A stretch of 64,000 bases of DNA from Streptomyces musisoli (GCF_016741855.1 NZ_JAERRH010000004.1:434001-498000), one strand, 5' to 3'; counted from the stretch's first letter, positions 41,282 to 50,066 are shown. The notes: generated by a model from the letters alone, not told the origin. Translations and numbers: made by a program.

Positions 41282-42007
41282 TCAGTGCACGGGCCAGCTG
41301 TCTCCGGCGCCGTACGCCCGCACGGTGACCTCGCCCTCCGAGTGGGGGCGTACGACATGGGCGCGGCCGGCGCCGGTCACCCGGGCCTCGCCGTCGCCCA
41401 CCACGAGCATGGTGTTCTCGTCCACGGCGACCCCGTACGGCACGTCTCCCCGTCCGACCGCCGCGACCAGCCGGGCCAGCGTCCCCCACTGCGCCGCGTG
41501 CACGTCCACCGCGAACGGCACCAGTCCGAGACCCGCCCGCACCTCGACCTCCGCCAGATCCTCCCCGGTCTCCTCCGGGCACACCGGGACCCCGTCCACC
41601 AGCCACCCGCCGACAACGGCCCGCCGCGCGGCGACGGCGGCCCCGGCGGAGAAGCCCGCGTACGGCACCTCCCGCTCGGCCAGCAGCCCCGGCAGCCGTT
41701 CCAGGCAGCCCGCGAGCGCGTCCTGATACGCGGGGGTGAGCCCACCGCACACCAGCAGCCCGTCGATCCCCTCCAGCGCGGCCTCGGGCTCGAACCTGGC
41801 GCCGAGCGGCACCAGCAGGGGCACCGGCGCGCACGTCGGCCCGGCCTTCCCCAGCGCCGCCGCGTACCGCTCGAACTGCGCGGCACCGTCCCCCTCGTCG
41901 ACGATCAGGCACCCCACCCGCCGCTCGCCGCGCACCTCCCGCAGGAACGGTTCGTACACCTCGGCGCGGTCCCAGCCACCACCGATCAGGAACGTACGAC
42001 TGCCCAT
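41282..42007 (-). CDS. Peptidase S51 (dipeptidase E/cyanophycinase-like)
   Basis: 241-residue protein with the class-I glutamine-amidotransferase-like fold of peptidase family S51. Features: FLIGGGWDR at the start, LLVCGGLTPAYQDAL, nucleophile Ser in YAGFSAGAAVAARRAVVGG, and a late VVGDGEARVTGAGRAHVV strand. Family members cleave Asp-X dipeptides or cyanophycin; some act on antibiotic precursors. The active-site His/Glu are plausible in VDVHAAQWGTLARL but not certain. ATG 42007 has AGGGGAGG immediately upstream (short spacing); upstream in-frame ATG 42034 lacks one. Confidence 0.82.
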   Translation of the reverse strand: MGSRTFLIGGGWDRAEVYEPFLREVRGERRVGCLIVDEGDGAAQFERYAAALGKAGPTCAPVPLLVPLGARFEPEAALEGIDGLLVCGGLTPAYQDALAGCLERLPGLLAEREVPYAGFSAGAAVAARRAVVGGWLVDGVPVCPEETGEDLAEVEVRAGLGLVPFAVDVHAAQWGTLARLVAAVGRGDVPYGVAVDENTMLVVGDGEARVTGAGRAHVVRPHSEGEVTVRAYGAGDSWPVH

Positions 42008-42127
42008 GTCCTCCCCTTCGATCCCTGTCCACACGCGGGCGAAATCTACGGGGCGGAGGCCCGCGCCGTCGCTCGAATTAGCCGCCGCCCGGACGAGCGG
42101 CCCGGGAACGCGGGCCGCAGGGGCGGC

Positions 42128-42919
42128 TCAGCGGGCCGGCCGGAACAGCTCGGCCGCGGTGCCGCCGAGCACCCGGTCGCGGACCTCGCCGGGGACCGTG
42201 GCCCGCTCCACCATCGCGCGGGCCACGACCGGATCGCCGTACGGCGCGTCGGAGCCGAAGAGGGTGCGCTCGGGGATTTCGCGGACGGCCAGCCGTACGG
42301 CGATGACCAGGAACGCCGTGGACAGCTCCAGGTACATGCCGGGCGTGTCCCGGACCAGCTCGACGGCCTCCATCCAGTGCAGCCCGCCGAGCTGGCTGAC
42401 GACCAGCGGGACGCCGGGATGGCGGCGGGAGAGCGCGGCGAGCGTGCGCAGGTCGTCGGCCGTGGTGGGCGCGAACCCGTGCACGACCACGGGCAGCCCG
42501 CCGTGGTCGGCCGCGGCCCGCAGCACGGGCTCCAGCCGGCCGGCCCGTCCCGGGGCCGGGGTCAGCTCGCCGATCCCGCGCAGCCCCCGCCCGACCACGT
42601 CCTCGGCGACGGCCCGCTCGATCTCCTGGTCCGGCAGCTCCAGCGGCACGGACCCGAACCCGACGAACCGGTCCGGATGCGCGGAGACCGCCGCGCTGAC
42701 CTCGTCCAGCGCACCGGCGAAGCCCTCCCGGGACCCGCCCTGCCCGCCGAGCGCACCGTCCAGGACGGCGAACTCCTGCCGCAGCGCGGCGAGATCACCG
42801 GCGCGTTCGGGATGCGGCCGGGTCGGGAACAGGACGGCGCGGTCGACGCCGGCGGCGTCCAGGGCGTCGAGATGAAGGCCGACGGGGTCGTGCACGTGCC
42901 CGTGCGCATCGATGATCAC
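42128..42919 (-). CDS. Amidohydrolase family (PF04909-type) metal-dependent hydrolase
   Basis: 263-residue TIM-barrel protein. The N-terminal IIDAHGHVHDPVGLHLDALD has the HxH metal motif, RFVGFGSVPLEL and GIGELTP are typical barrel strands, PVVVHGF carries a His, and LFGSDAPYGDP has the late Asp. It belongs to the ACMSD-like amidohydrolases (hydrolases or decarboxylases); the substrate is unknown. GTG start; the next gene is a divergent MerR regulator, and a MerR-like dyad lies between them, so this gene is the probable target. Confidence 0.85.
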   Translation of the reverse strand: MIIDAHGHVHDPVGLHLDALDAAGVDRAVLFPTRPHPERAGDLAALRQEFAVLDGALGGQGGSREGFAGALDEVSAAVSAHPDRFVGFGSVPLELPDQEIERAVAEDVVGRGLRGIGELTPAPGRAGRLEPVLRAAADHGGLPVVVHGFAPTTADDLRTLAALSRRHPGVPLVVSQLGGLHWMEAVELVRDTPGMYLELSTAFLVIAVRLAVREIPERTLFGSDAPYGDPVVARAMVERATVPGEVRDRVLGGTAAELFRPAR

Positions 42920-42964
42920 TGTCCTGCTCCCCGCAGTCGTGGAATGACGCTGACGAGGGGAGAG

Positions 42965-42993
42965 TTGCAGCCTGACACAGTGGCAAGGTCAAA
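42965..42993 (-). promoter_or_regulatory. Candidate MerR-type operator/promoter
   Basis: On the minus strand TTGACC (-35-like) is followed by CTTGCCACTGTGTCAGG, an imperfect dyad, in the divergent gap upstream of the amidohydrolase gene. MerR activators bind between -35 and -10 elements spaced 19 bp apart; the -10 is not clear here. Confidence 0.4.
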
Positions 42994-43038
42994 CGAGAAG
43001 GCCGCGAGCGGGCGGCCGGGCGGAGAAGGAAGCACGGC

Positions 43039-43392
43039 GTGCTGATCGGTGAACTGGCGGTCCGGACCGCGACCAGCCCCCGTCTGCTGCGCCACTACGA
43101 GGCCGCGGGCCTGCTGACCCCGCACCGGCGCGCCAACGGCTACCGCGAGTACACGGAGGCGGACGTCCCCCGTGTCCGCCGCATCCGTACCCTCCTCACC
43201 GCCGGCCTGCCGGCCCGGGTGGTGGCGTCCCTGCTGCCGTGCACGACGGACACGGAGACGGGCCCCGCCCTGGCCGCCTGCCCCGGAGTCCCCGAGGCCC
43301 TGCGCCGCCGTCTGACCGAGCTGGACGAGAGGGCCGAACGCCTGGAGACCGAGCGGACGGAACTTCGCCGGCTGCTCGCCGAACTGACCTGA
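43039..43392 (+). CDS. MerR-family transcriptional regulator
   Basis: 117-residue protein. The N-terminal winged helix (LIGELAVRTATSPRLLRHYE AAGLLTPHRRANGYREYTEADV) is unmistakably MerR. The dimerisation helix is near 75-115 (LRRRLTELDERAERLETERTELRRLLAEL). A central Cys (LLPCTTDT) and a second (LAACPGVP) could sense metals or redox; the usual C-terminal effector domain is absent. GTG start. Divergent from the amidohydrolase gene, its likely target. Confidence 0.9.
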   Translation: MLIGELAVRTATSPRLLRHYEAAGLLTPHRRANGYREYTEADVPRVRRIRTLLTAGLPARVVASLLPCTTDTETGPALAACPGVPEALRRRLTELDERAERLETERTELRRLLAELT

Positions 43393-43409
43393 CCCGACCT
43401 CGGGCCGGG

Positions 43410-44510
43410 TCAGCCGTTCGCCGCCGTGGCCTCCGCCACCGCCTGTACGACCGTGTCGCGGACCTGGCAGAAGTACCCGGCCGGGTCGTTGCGGTAGCGC
43501 CACGGAAGCGCGTTCACATGCCCGTCGACCAGCTTGAACTGTTCCAGGGCCGCCTCGTTGCGGTCCTGGAGGTGCAGGTAGAACGCGAGCAGGTGACGCA
43601 GTTCCGGCAGCCGCGGGTGGGACGGGTCGGCGGCCGCCGCGTCCCTGAGGGCCGCGTCGACCCGGGCCACCATCTCCGGGGTGTTGTCGGCCGCGGTGGT
43701 GTCCGACTCGTCGTGCTCGAAGTGCGCGATGAGCGGCAGCGCCGTCAGCAGGCTGCCCAGCGGCGCGTCGGCCGCCGCCCGCTCGGCGAACTCGACCGCG
43801 AGCCGCTGCGAGCCGCGCCACTTCGCGCACCAGTACTGAAGCGCCGCGTAGTGCGCCTCGTAGTGGTGCGGGGCGCGACTGGTCAGCTCGGCCCACAGCT
43901 TGTCCATCTCGGCGTTCGGATAGCCGAGGCCCAGCGCCACCCAGATCTCCGCGACGAACGGCGTCGGGTCGTCGGGGTTCAGCGCCGCCGCCTTCGCAAT
44001 CTCCTCACGGGCGGCGGTCAGCGTGCGGTGGAAGCCGTCGAACTGCTCCCGGGTGGTGTACTGGGCCCGCTTGCCGCCGCGTATCTCCCACGCCAGGTAC
44101 ACCGTGCTGCGTGCCCGGACCCCGGCCGCGTCCGGGTCGTCGCGCCGGGCGGCCTCCCACGCGAGCAGCCACGTGTCCTCCTCGGCCGCGATCTCGGCCA
44201 GCAGAGCGGTGAACGCGGACCGGCGGTCCCAGTCCCGGCCGATCGCCGTGAGCACCTCGGCGCCCGGGACCCAGTCACCGCCGCGCACCGCGGCGAGCGC
44301 GGTGGCCCACTCCTTGGGCAGGGGCGCGGCCAGCTCGGTGTTCTGCCGTTCGGCGGGCAGCAGGCCCAGCTCCGCCGCGGCCTGGGCGGCCTTCGTGTCG
44401 TCGTCGGGGGTGGGGGAGAAGAGCTCCTTCAGGAACACCCAGGCCAGCCACAGCACGAAGATCGCCGTGGGGACGGCCAGGATGCCGAGGATCCAGAAGA
44501 GGACGGTCAT
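43410..44510 (-). CDS. Membrane-anchored protein, paralogue of 46711-47829
   Basis: 366 residues. One N-terminal helix (LFWILGILAVPTAIFVLWLAWVFL) followed by a soluble, mostly helical domain with TPR-like character. Conserved segment HYEAHYAALQYWCAKWRGSQ recurs in the paralogue (GAHLAALHYWCEKWHGSR), as do APLGSLLTALPLIAHFEH and LPELRHLLAFYL...VDGHVNALPWR. The same two-gene family flanks the M48 protease gene on both sides. I do not recognise a named family. ATG 44510 is preceded by a normal operon gap from the protease gene (144 bp, filled by a tandem repeat). Confidence 0.8.
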   Translation of the reverse strand: MTVLFWILGILAVPTAIFVLWLAWVFLKELFSPTPDDDTKAAQAAAELGLLPAERQNTELAAPLPKEWATALAAVRGGDWVPGAEVLTAIGRDWDRRSAFTALLAEIAAEEDTWLLAWEAARRDDPDAAGVRARSTVYLAWEIRGGKRAQYTTREQFDGFHRTLTAAREEIAKAAALNPDDPTPFVAEIWVALGLGYPNAEMDKLWAELTSRAPHHYEAHYAALQYWCAKWRGSQRLAVEFAERAAADAPLGSLLTALPLIAHFEHDESDTTAADNTPEMVARVDAALRDAAAADPSHPRLPELRHLLAFYLHLQDRNEAALEQFKLVDGHVNALPWRYRNDPAGYFCQVRDTVVQAVAEATAANG

Positions 44511-44540
44511 CGAGTCGGTCCGTTCGTTTTCGAGAAGCGG

Positions 44541-44654
44541 CTGGTCAGGCCGGTGGGGGAGGGCTGGTCAGGCCGGCGGGGAGGGCAGGTCGGGTCGGCG
44601 GGGAGGGCTGGTCGGGTCGGCGGGGAGGGCCGGTCGGGTCGGGGGGAGGGCCGG
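44541..44654. repeat. 22-bp tandem repeat between M48 protease and paralogue gene
   Basis: Five units of 21-23 bp (CTGGTCAGGCCGGCGGGGAGGG / CTGGTCGGGTCGGCGGGGAGGG) start at 44541, 44564, 44586, 44608 and 44630. A sixth partial unit (CCGGTCAGGCGG) contains the stop codon of the M48 gene (TCA at 44655-44657). Confidence 0.88.
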
Positions 44655-46286
44655 TCAGGCGGTCTGGATCGCCGGCGGCAGCAGCGCGCGCAGCCGCTCG
44701 GTGTCGGGGTGGTCGGCGACCGCCGCCTCCAGGGCCCCCTCCAGCGCGGTCTCCGGGCCGTCGTCGTCCGTCTCGGATCCCCAGCCGGGCAGCCGCACCG
44801 ACGCCGGGCGGGTCCAGGAGAACTCCCAGTGCAGCAGCGAACGGGAGCTGAACTCGGCCAGCACCATCGTGCGCAGCGAGCGGTGCAGCGCGGGCCGTAC
44901 GAACTCGCGGAACACCCGCCCCTTCGCGGCGGCCGCCTCCTCCGTCAGGGGCAGCTGCTCCGCCAGCCGCCACAGCCGGCCGTCGTCGATGACGTCCAGC
45001 AGCGTGGACAGCGTCGCCGGCTTCCCGGTGTACGTGGCCAGTGCATGGTGCAGCGGGGTCCGCGCGGACGACAGGCCCGCGGCCATCGAGGCGTCCAGCA
45101 GCTCCTGCCAGCCGGCGGCGCGCGGGTAGGTGAGCAGCTCGTCGAGGAGGACGCTGTCCTCCAGCGCGCCCAGGGTGCGCGCCGGGTCGCTCAGCAGGGC
45201 CAGCGCCGCGCCCGTGGCCTCGCCGGTGCGGCCGTCGGCGGGCAGCGCCTCGATCCGGCGTACACGGTCCGCGATCGGCGGGTGCGAGTCGTACGCCCCG
45301 GCCGGCTCCTCCGGCAGCTCCGAGCGCAGGCCCGCCAGCTCCGGTTCCCGGGCGGTCAGCAGCCGGCCGAAGCCGCCGAAGAACTCGCCGCGCGGCGGCA
45401 GCAGCCGGGCCTGTAGGCCCAGGGTGGCGTAGGAGTCCACGTAGAAGTCGTGGGAGGTGGACAGGACCGGGATCTCGCGCAGCGCCGACGCGGTCGCGTC
45501 ACGTCCGGCGATCCGGGCGGCGGCCAGGTCGGCCGCGTACTCCTGGCCGCGTGCGGTGGACAGGGAGGCGCGCAGGTAGAGCCTGCCGTACGCGGTGTAG
45601 ATCCGCGCCATCGTCCGGTACGTCGCCCCGACGCCCGTGGTGTCGATCTGCTTGGCCTTCTTGCCCTTGGCGACCCGCTTGGCGGACGCCCGCTCCTGGC
45701 GGGCCCGGTCGGCGGCCACCTTCTCGTCCGCCGCGGCGTGGAACTGGCCGATGACCCGGCCGATCTGCACGCGCCCGCGCACGACGAGCGCGGACAGCCG
45801 GGTGTCGCCACCGGTGAAGTGCCCGAACTCATGGGCGAGCACGGACCGCAGCTGGGCCTCGGTCAGGCCGATCAGCAGCGGCACGCCGAGAGTGAGACGG
45901 CGCCGGCCGGGGAGCAGACCGAGCAGCCGCGGATTCTCGCTGACGGACGCGTTGACCTCGCCGGTGAGCAGGATCCGGTCGGGGGCGCGGGTGCCGGCCG
46001 CCGCGGCCAGCTCCCGGACCAGCGCCCACAGCCGGGGCTCCTCGGCGTCGGTCACCGGGATGCCGGGCGGCTCCTCGCCCTTGGGAGTGCGCAGCATGAG
46101 CATGCCGCGGACGACGGGGATGCCCAGGAGCACCGTGATGATGCCGACCTTCAGCGTGAGCGGGCCGTGTCCCCAGCTGAACACCAGGACATCGAGGCCG
46201 GCCAGCGCGGCGAGCAGGACGAGGCTCAGCAGATAGAAGCCGAGCAGCAGGACGAGGGCGCGCAGCGCGCGCAGAGTTGCGCCCAT
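44655..46286 (-). CDS. M48-family membrane metalloprotease
   Basis: 543 residues. Two N-terminal membrane helices (LVLLLGFYLLSLVLLAALAG and IITVLLGIPVVRGMLML) precede an M48/HtpX-like catalytic region with VLAHEFGHFTGGDTRLSALV (HExxH zinc site), and the third ligand Glu likely in RGQEYAADLAAARIAG. A ~200-residue C-terminal extension (DSHPPIADRVRRIEALPADG, then a helical part) is longer than HtpX. HtpX-type enzymes degrade damaged membrane proteins from the cytoplasmic side. It is bracketed by two paralogous membrane proteins in the same orientation, so all three may work as a unit. Confidence 0.9.
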   Translation of the reverse strand: MGATLRALRALVLLLGFYLLSLVLLAALAGLDVLVFSWGHGPLTLKVGIITVLLGIPVVRGMLMLRTPKGEEPPGIPVTDAEEPRLWALVRELAAAAGTRAPDRILLTGEVNASVSENPRLLGLLPGRRRLTLGVPLLIGLTEAQLRSVLAHEFGHFTGGDTRLSALVVRGRVQIGRVIGQFHAAADEKVAADRARQERASAKRVAKGKKAKQIDTTGVGATYRTMARIYTAYGRLYLRASLSTARGQEYAADLAAARIAGRDATASALREIPVLSTSHDFYVDSYATLGLQARLLPPRGEFFGGFGRLLTAREPELAGLRSELPEEPAGAYDSHPPIADRVRRIEALPADGRTGEATGAALALLSDPARTLGALEDSVLLDELLTYPRAAGWQELLDASMAAGLSSARTPLHHALATYTGKPATLSTLLDVIDDGRLWRLAEQLPLTEEAAAAKGRVFREFVRPALHRSLRTMVLAEFSSRSLLHWEFSWTRPASVRLPGWGSETDDDGPETALEGALEAAVADHPDTERLRALLPPAIQTA

Positions 46287-46710
46287 CGGGCAGATCCCCC
46301 CACAGGACCTCAGGAAAAGGACATGACGAAGCGGTGAAAAAAGGGCGTGACGGGACACTGGTCGGGTGTCCGGTCGGTGCGCGTCGTGCGGTGTGGGGGG
46401 ATGCCGGAGTATGCCCTACCGCAGGTCAGAAGGGCAATGTCAGCGCCGTGTAAGGACGGGAGTGCGTGGGTTGGGAGGGTTGGGAGGGTTGGTGCGCGGT
46501 GGTGCGTGGTGCGCGGTGGTGCCGGGGGTCGTGTGGGGCCGCGTGGGGGCGGCCCGGGTGGTCCTGAACCGGGAACCGGGTGTGGTCCGGAACCGGGAAC
46601 CGGGCGTGGTCCGGAACCGGGAAGTGGTCCGGCGCGGGAAGTGGTTCGGCGCGGGGAGGGGCCGGCGCCGGGAAGTGGTCCGGCGCCGGGGGCGGTCGGC
46701 CGTCGGCGGC
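46287..46710. other. Intergenic region with repeat sequence upstream of the M48 gene
   Basis: 424 bp without a gene. The right of it (46558-46690) holds tandem GTGGTCCGGAACCGGGAACCGGG-type units and the middle (46461-46530) shorter GGGTTGGGAGGGTTGG and GTGCGCGGTGGTGCG repeats. The ~60 bp next to the M48 start is less repetitive and may carry its promoter (ribosome site GGGGGGA). Confidence 0.6.
46558..46690. repeat. Degenerate tandem repeats (24 to 17 bp units)
   Basis: Units GTGGTCCTGAACCGGGAACCGGG (46558), TGTGGTCCGGAACCGGGAAC..., then shortened GTGGTCCGGCGCGGGAA and GTGGTCCGGCGCCGGGG follow each other up to ~46690, 20 bp before the paralogue stop codon at 46711. Confidence 0.75.
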
Positions 46711-47829
46711 TCAGCCGGGCAGGGTGGCCGGGCTGCCGCCGTTGGCCTCGTAACCGGCCACCGCCAGCGCGCGGTGGAGGGCGAAGGCGGCGGCCGGGTC
46801 GTCGGACAGGATCCACGGCAGCGCGCCGACGTGCCCGTCGACGTGTATCAGCTGTTCCATGGCCTCCGCCCAGCGTTCGGCGCGGACCAGGAAGAAGATC
46901 AGCAGATGCCGCACGTGCGGCAGCGTCGGGTCGCCCGGGTCCGCGGTGTGCGTCGCGTGCAGCGCGCCGTGGATCGCCTTGGTGACGACCTCGCTCTGGT
47001 AGAAGCTCGCGACCAGGTTCACCTCCGGGAGGTGCTCGAACACCGCGAACAGCGGCAGCGCGGCGAGCGGGGAGCCCTGCGGGGCGCGGGCCGCGGCGGC
47101 CTCGGCGAAGGAGTACGCCTGCTCGCGCGAGCCGTGCCACTTCTCGCACCAGTAGTGCAGCGCCGCCAGGTGCGCGCCCATGTGCTGCGGGGCGCGGTCC
47201 AGGACCTTCAGCCACAGCTGCTCGAACTCGGCCTGCGAGTAAGCCAGTCCACGCGCGATGGACAGCTCCGCGACATACGGCACCGGGTCGCCGGGAGCCA
47301 GCAGGGCCGCCTGCCCGCAGGCATCCCGGGCCTCCTCCATGATGATCCGGAAGTCGTCCGTGCCCGGTGTGGACGTCCGCCAGGCCTGCTGCACCAGGAA
47401 CTCGGCGTGGACGGCCGCGCCGCCCGCGTCCTTCGGCTGCTCGGCCCGCCACACCCGCAGCCACTGGCCGCCCGGCGTCTCGTGCACCCCGCCGGGCCGC
47501 TGCTGGAGTTCCAGCGCGGCGGCGCCGGCGAAGGCCTGCACCCGCTGCCAGCGCAGCTCGCCCTCGGACTCGGTGCCGGCCAGCAGCTGGGCGGCGGCCC
47601 GGTAGTCCTGGGTGCGCTGCACCAGCTCCAGGACCTCCAGCAGGTCCTGGTCCGGGCCGGGCAGGCGCACGTCCAGCTCCTCCTGGAGCGCGAAGCCGTA
47701 GGCCGCCGGGTCGGCGGCGTCCGGGTGTCCCGGGGAAACCAGCTCGATGCCCCCGCGCCTGCGCCGTAGGACCGGGAGCAGGACGAGGCTCAGCATGAGC
47801 AGCGCCATCAGCAGCCAGAGAATCGCCAT
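46711..47829 (-). CDS. Membrane-anchored protein, paralogue of 43410-44510
   Basis: 372 residues. A single N-terminal helix (ILWLLMALLMLSLVLLPVL), a basic RRRRGG stop-transfer, then a soluble helical domain: residues ~35-360. Alignment with the 43410-44510 product by eye shows shared blocks at ~205 (GAHLAALHYWCEKWHGS), ~232 (APQGSPLAALPLFAVFEH) and ~300-345 (LPHVRHLLIFFLVRAE ... VDGHVGALPWI), with equal length and orientation. No catalytic motif seen. Its start is 164 bp from the divergent cystathionine gamma-synthase start. Confidence 0.8.
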   Translation of the reverse strand: MAILWLLMALLMLSLVLLPVLRRRRGGIELVSPGHPDAADPAAYGFALQEELDVRLPGPDQDLLEVLELVQRTQDYRAAAQLLAGTESEGELRWQRVQAFAGAAALELQQRPGGVHETPGGQWLRVWRAEQPKDAGGAAVHAEFLVQQAWRTSTPGTDDFRIIMEEARDACGQAALLAPGDPVPYVAELSIARGLAYSQAEFEQLWLKVLDRAPQHMGAHLAALHYWCEKWHGSREQAYSFAEAAAARAPQGSPLAALPLFAVFEHLPEVNLVASFYQSEVVTKAIHGALHATHTADPGDPTLPHVRHLLIFFLVRAERWAEAMEQLIHVDGHVGALPWILSDDPAAAFALHRALAVAGYEANGGSPATLPG

Positions 47830-47992
47830 GCGTCAAGCGAACCAGACGCCGACGGCAATTGGCGAACCCCACCCTCGACCTGTGGACAACTCACAGTCGG
47901 TACATGACAGGGGAACGCCGGGTGATGCAGAACCTGACGAGCGGCCCATCGCGGACGTCAGGAACCTGCCGGGCGCACTACGCTCGGTGCAC

Positions 47993-49147
47993 ATGAGCGA
48001 CAGGCATATCAGCGAACACTTCGAGACCCTCGCGATCCACGCGGGCAACACCGCGGATCCCCTCACCGGCGCGGTCGTCCCGCCGATCTATCAGGTCTCG
48101 ACCTACAAGCAGGACGGCGTCGGCGGGCTGCGCGGCGGCTACGAGTACAGCCGCAGCGCCAACCCGACCCGCACCGCCCTGGAGGAGAACCTCGCCGCGC
48201 TGGAGGGCGGTCGCCGGGGCCTCGCCTTCGCGTCCGGCCTCGCGGCCGAGGACACACTGCTGCGTACGCTGCTCACCCCCGGCGACCACGTGGTGATCCC
48301 GAACGACGCCTACGGCGGCACCTTCCGGCTCTTCGCCAAGGTCGCCACCCGCTGGGGGGTGGAGTGGTCGGTCGCCGACACCAGCGACCCGGCCGCCGTC
48401 CGGGCCGCGATCACCCCTGACACCAAGGCCGTCTGGGTGGAGACCCCCTCCAACCCGCTGCTCGGCATCACCGACATCGCCGCCGTCGCGCAGGTCGCCC
48501 ACGACGCGGGCGCGCGGCTCGTCGTCGACAACACCTTCGCCACGCCCTACCTCCAGCAGCCGCTGTCGCTCGGCGCGGACGTCGTCGTCCACTCCCTGAC
48601 CAAGTACATGGGCGGCCACTCGGACGTGGTCGGCGGTGCGCTGATCGTCAACGACCAGGCGCTCGGCGAGGAGCTGGCCTACCACCAGAACGCGATGGGC
48701 GCCGTCGCCGGCCCCTTCGACTCCTGGCTGGTGCTGCGCGGCACCAAGACCCTCGCGGTGCGCATGGACCGGCACAGCGAGAACGCCACGAAGATCGCCG
48801 AGATGCTGACCCGGCACGCCCGCGTGACCAGCGTCTGCTACCCGGGGCTGCCCGACCACCCCGGCCACGACGTCGCCGTCAAGCAGATGAAGGCGTTCGG
48901 CGGCATGGTGTCGTTCCGGGTCGAGGGCGGCGAGGAGGCCGCGGTCGAGGTGTGCAACCGCGCCAAGATCTTCACCCTCGGCGAGTCCCTCGGCGGCGTC
49001 GAGTCCCTCATCGAGCACCCCGGCCGGATGACGCACGCCTCCGTCGCCGGCTCCCTGCTGGAGGTCCCGGCCGACCTGGTGCGCCTGTCGGTCGGCATCG
49101 AGAACGTCGACGACCTGCTGGAGGACCTCAAGCAGGCCCTCGGCTAG
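47993..49147 (+). CDS. metB: Cystathionine gamma-synthase
   Basis: 384-residue PLP enzyme of the Cys/Met metabolism family: FETLAIHAGNTADPLTGAVV at the N-terminus, YEYSRSANPTRTALEENLAALEGG (pyridoxal phosphate clamp), VDNTFATPYLQQPL, the PLP Lys in VHSLTKYMGGHSDVVGG and LGESLGGVESLIEHPGRMTH at the C-terminus. It condenses an activated homoserine with cysteine to cystathionine, or runs as cystathionine gamma-lyase; the two are hard to tell apart by sequence. ATG 47993 matches the family N-terminus; earlier in-frame ATGs lie in non-coding sequence. Confidence 0.9.
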   Translation: MSDRHISEHFETLAIHAGNTADPLTGAVVPPIYQVSTYKQDGVGGLRGGYEYSRSANPTRTALEENLAALEGGRRGLAFASGLAAEDTLLRTLLTPGDHVVIPNDAYGGTFRLFAKVATRWGVEWSVADTSDPAAVRAAITPDTKAVWVETPSNPLLGITDIAAVAQVAHDAGARLVVDNTFATPYLQQPLSLGADVVVHSLTKYMGGHSDVVGGALIVNDQALGEELAYHQNAMGAVAGPFDSWLVLRGTKTLAVRMDRHSENATKIAEMLTRHARVTSVCYPGLPDHPGHDVAVKQMKAFGGMVSFRVEGGEEAAVEVCNRAKIFTLGESLGGVESLIEHPGRMTHASVAGSLLEVPADLVRLSVGIENVDDLLEDLKQALG

Positions 49148-49160
49148 CGGCCGGCCGCGG

Positions 49161-49409
49161 TCACCAGCCGGTGATCGGTGGAGTCGTCTCGGAGGGCGGC
49201 TCCACCCACGGCTGCGCCTCGGCCGCCCACACGGCGAACGCCACGGCCGCCGCACACACCAGCAGCCACAGCACGCGACGTGCCAGCCGCCGCTGCCGCA
49301 GCAGACGGTCCCCGCGGCGCACCGCGTCGGCGCACAGCTCGGGAGGCACCGGCGCCACGGCCCGCTCCATGATCCGCCGCACGGCGTCCTCCCGCTCGCC
49401 CCGCTTCAC
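49161..49409 (-). CDS. Small single-pass membrane protein, candidate anti-sigma/partner
   Basis: 82-residue protein. About 45 N-terminal residues rich in Arg/Glu (REDAVRRIMERAVAPVPPEL CADAVRRGDR) precede one helix (VLWLLVCAAAVAFAVWAAEA) and a short tail. It follows the sigma-like gene by 52 bp on the same strand. The layout of a short cytoplasmic segment plus helix immediately downstream of a sigma factor resembles a minimal membrane anti-sigma factor, though the segment is too short for a typical zinc-binding anti-sigma domain. GTG 49409 is picked for its GGGAGG spacing over GTG 49412. Confidence 0.6.
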   Translation of the reverse strand: MKRGEREDAVRRIMERAVAPVPPELCADAVRRGDRLLRQRRLARRVLWLLVCAAAVAFAVWAAEAQPWVEPPSETTPPITGW

Positions 49410-49461
49410 CACGGCCTCCCTGGTCGCCCCTCGCCCGCCCGGACGGATCCGCCGGCGTGTC

Positions 49462-49965
49462 TCATGAGGGCGCCACCCTTCTGCCCACCGGGCGTGGGGG
49501 CGTCTGCCGGGCGGGGTGCAGCACGGTCGCCGTCGCGCGGTCGCAGAGGGTGTGGACGCGTTCCGCGGGCAGGCCGAGCAGGGCCGCCGCCTGTTCCTCG
49601 GCGACCCCCTCGTACAGCCGCAGGACGAGAACGAGCCGTTCCTGCGGGGTGAGCCCGGCGAGCGGGCTGCGCGGATCCGTCCGGGCCCGGCCGAAGGGGC
49701 CGTACTGGTGCCAGGTGCTGCGCGCGAAGCGAGTGGCGAGGTACTGGCGGGCGCAGTCGTACGGGTCCTCGCCGCGCAGCCGGTCCCAGCGCGCGTAGGT
49801 GTGGGCGAGCGCGAGCGTCAGCAGGCGCCGCGCGCGCGGGTTGGCGTCCGGCGCCTCCGCGGTGAGCAGGGTGGCCGCGTGCAGCAGGCGTCCCGCCGCA
49901 CCCGCGACGAACGCCTCGAACTCCCGGGCCCGGTGGGCACCGCGGGCCGGCTGCCGATCACGCAC
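49462..49965 (-). CDS. Sigma-70-like (SigE/ECF type) protein
   Basis: 167 residues. The C-terminal half has a region-4-like helix-turn-helix (LTPQERLVLVLRLYEGVAEE QAAALLGLPAERVHTLCDRA). The N-terminal half (HRAREFEAFVAGAAGRLLHAATLLT ... ARWDRLRGEDPYDCARQYLATRF) corresponds to a shortened, degenerate region 2. It is smaller than typical ECF factors (~180-200), and region 2 lacks the expected DVVQET-like core motif, so it could be a non-canonical sigma or a regulator. GTG at 49965 is favoured by GGGAGG; ATG 50007 is the alternative. The small membrane protein gene follows. Confidence 0.65.
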   Translation of the reverse strand: MRDRQPARGAHRAREFEAFVAGAAGRLLHAATLLTAEAPDANPRARRLLTLALAHTYARWDRLRGEDPYDCARQYLATRFARSTWHQYGPFGRARTDPRSPLAGLTPQERLVLVLRLYEGVAEEQAAALLGLPAERVHTLCDRATATVLHPARQTPPRPVGRRVAPS

Positions 49966-50066
49966 CACGCCTCCCCCCGACGGGGCCCTGTCCGGACCCG
50001 GTCTCATATGAGGCCAGCGGCGGCCCCGGGGTCAAGACTCCGGACCGCTCCCGTGCGGTGCGTGAC

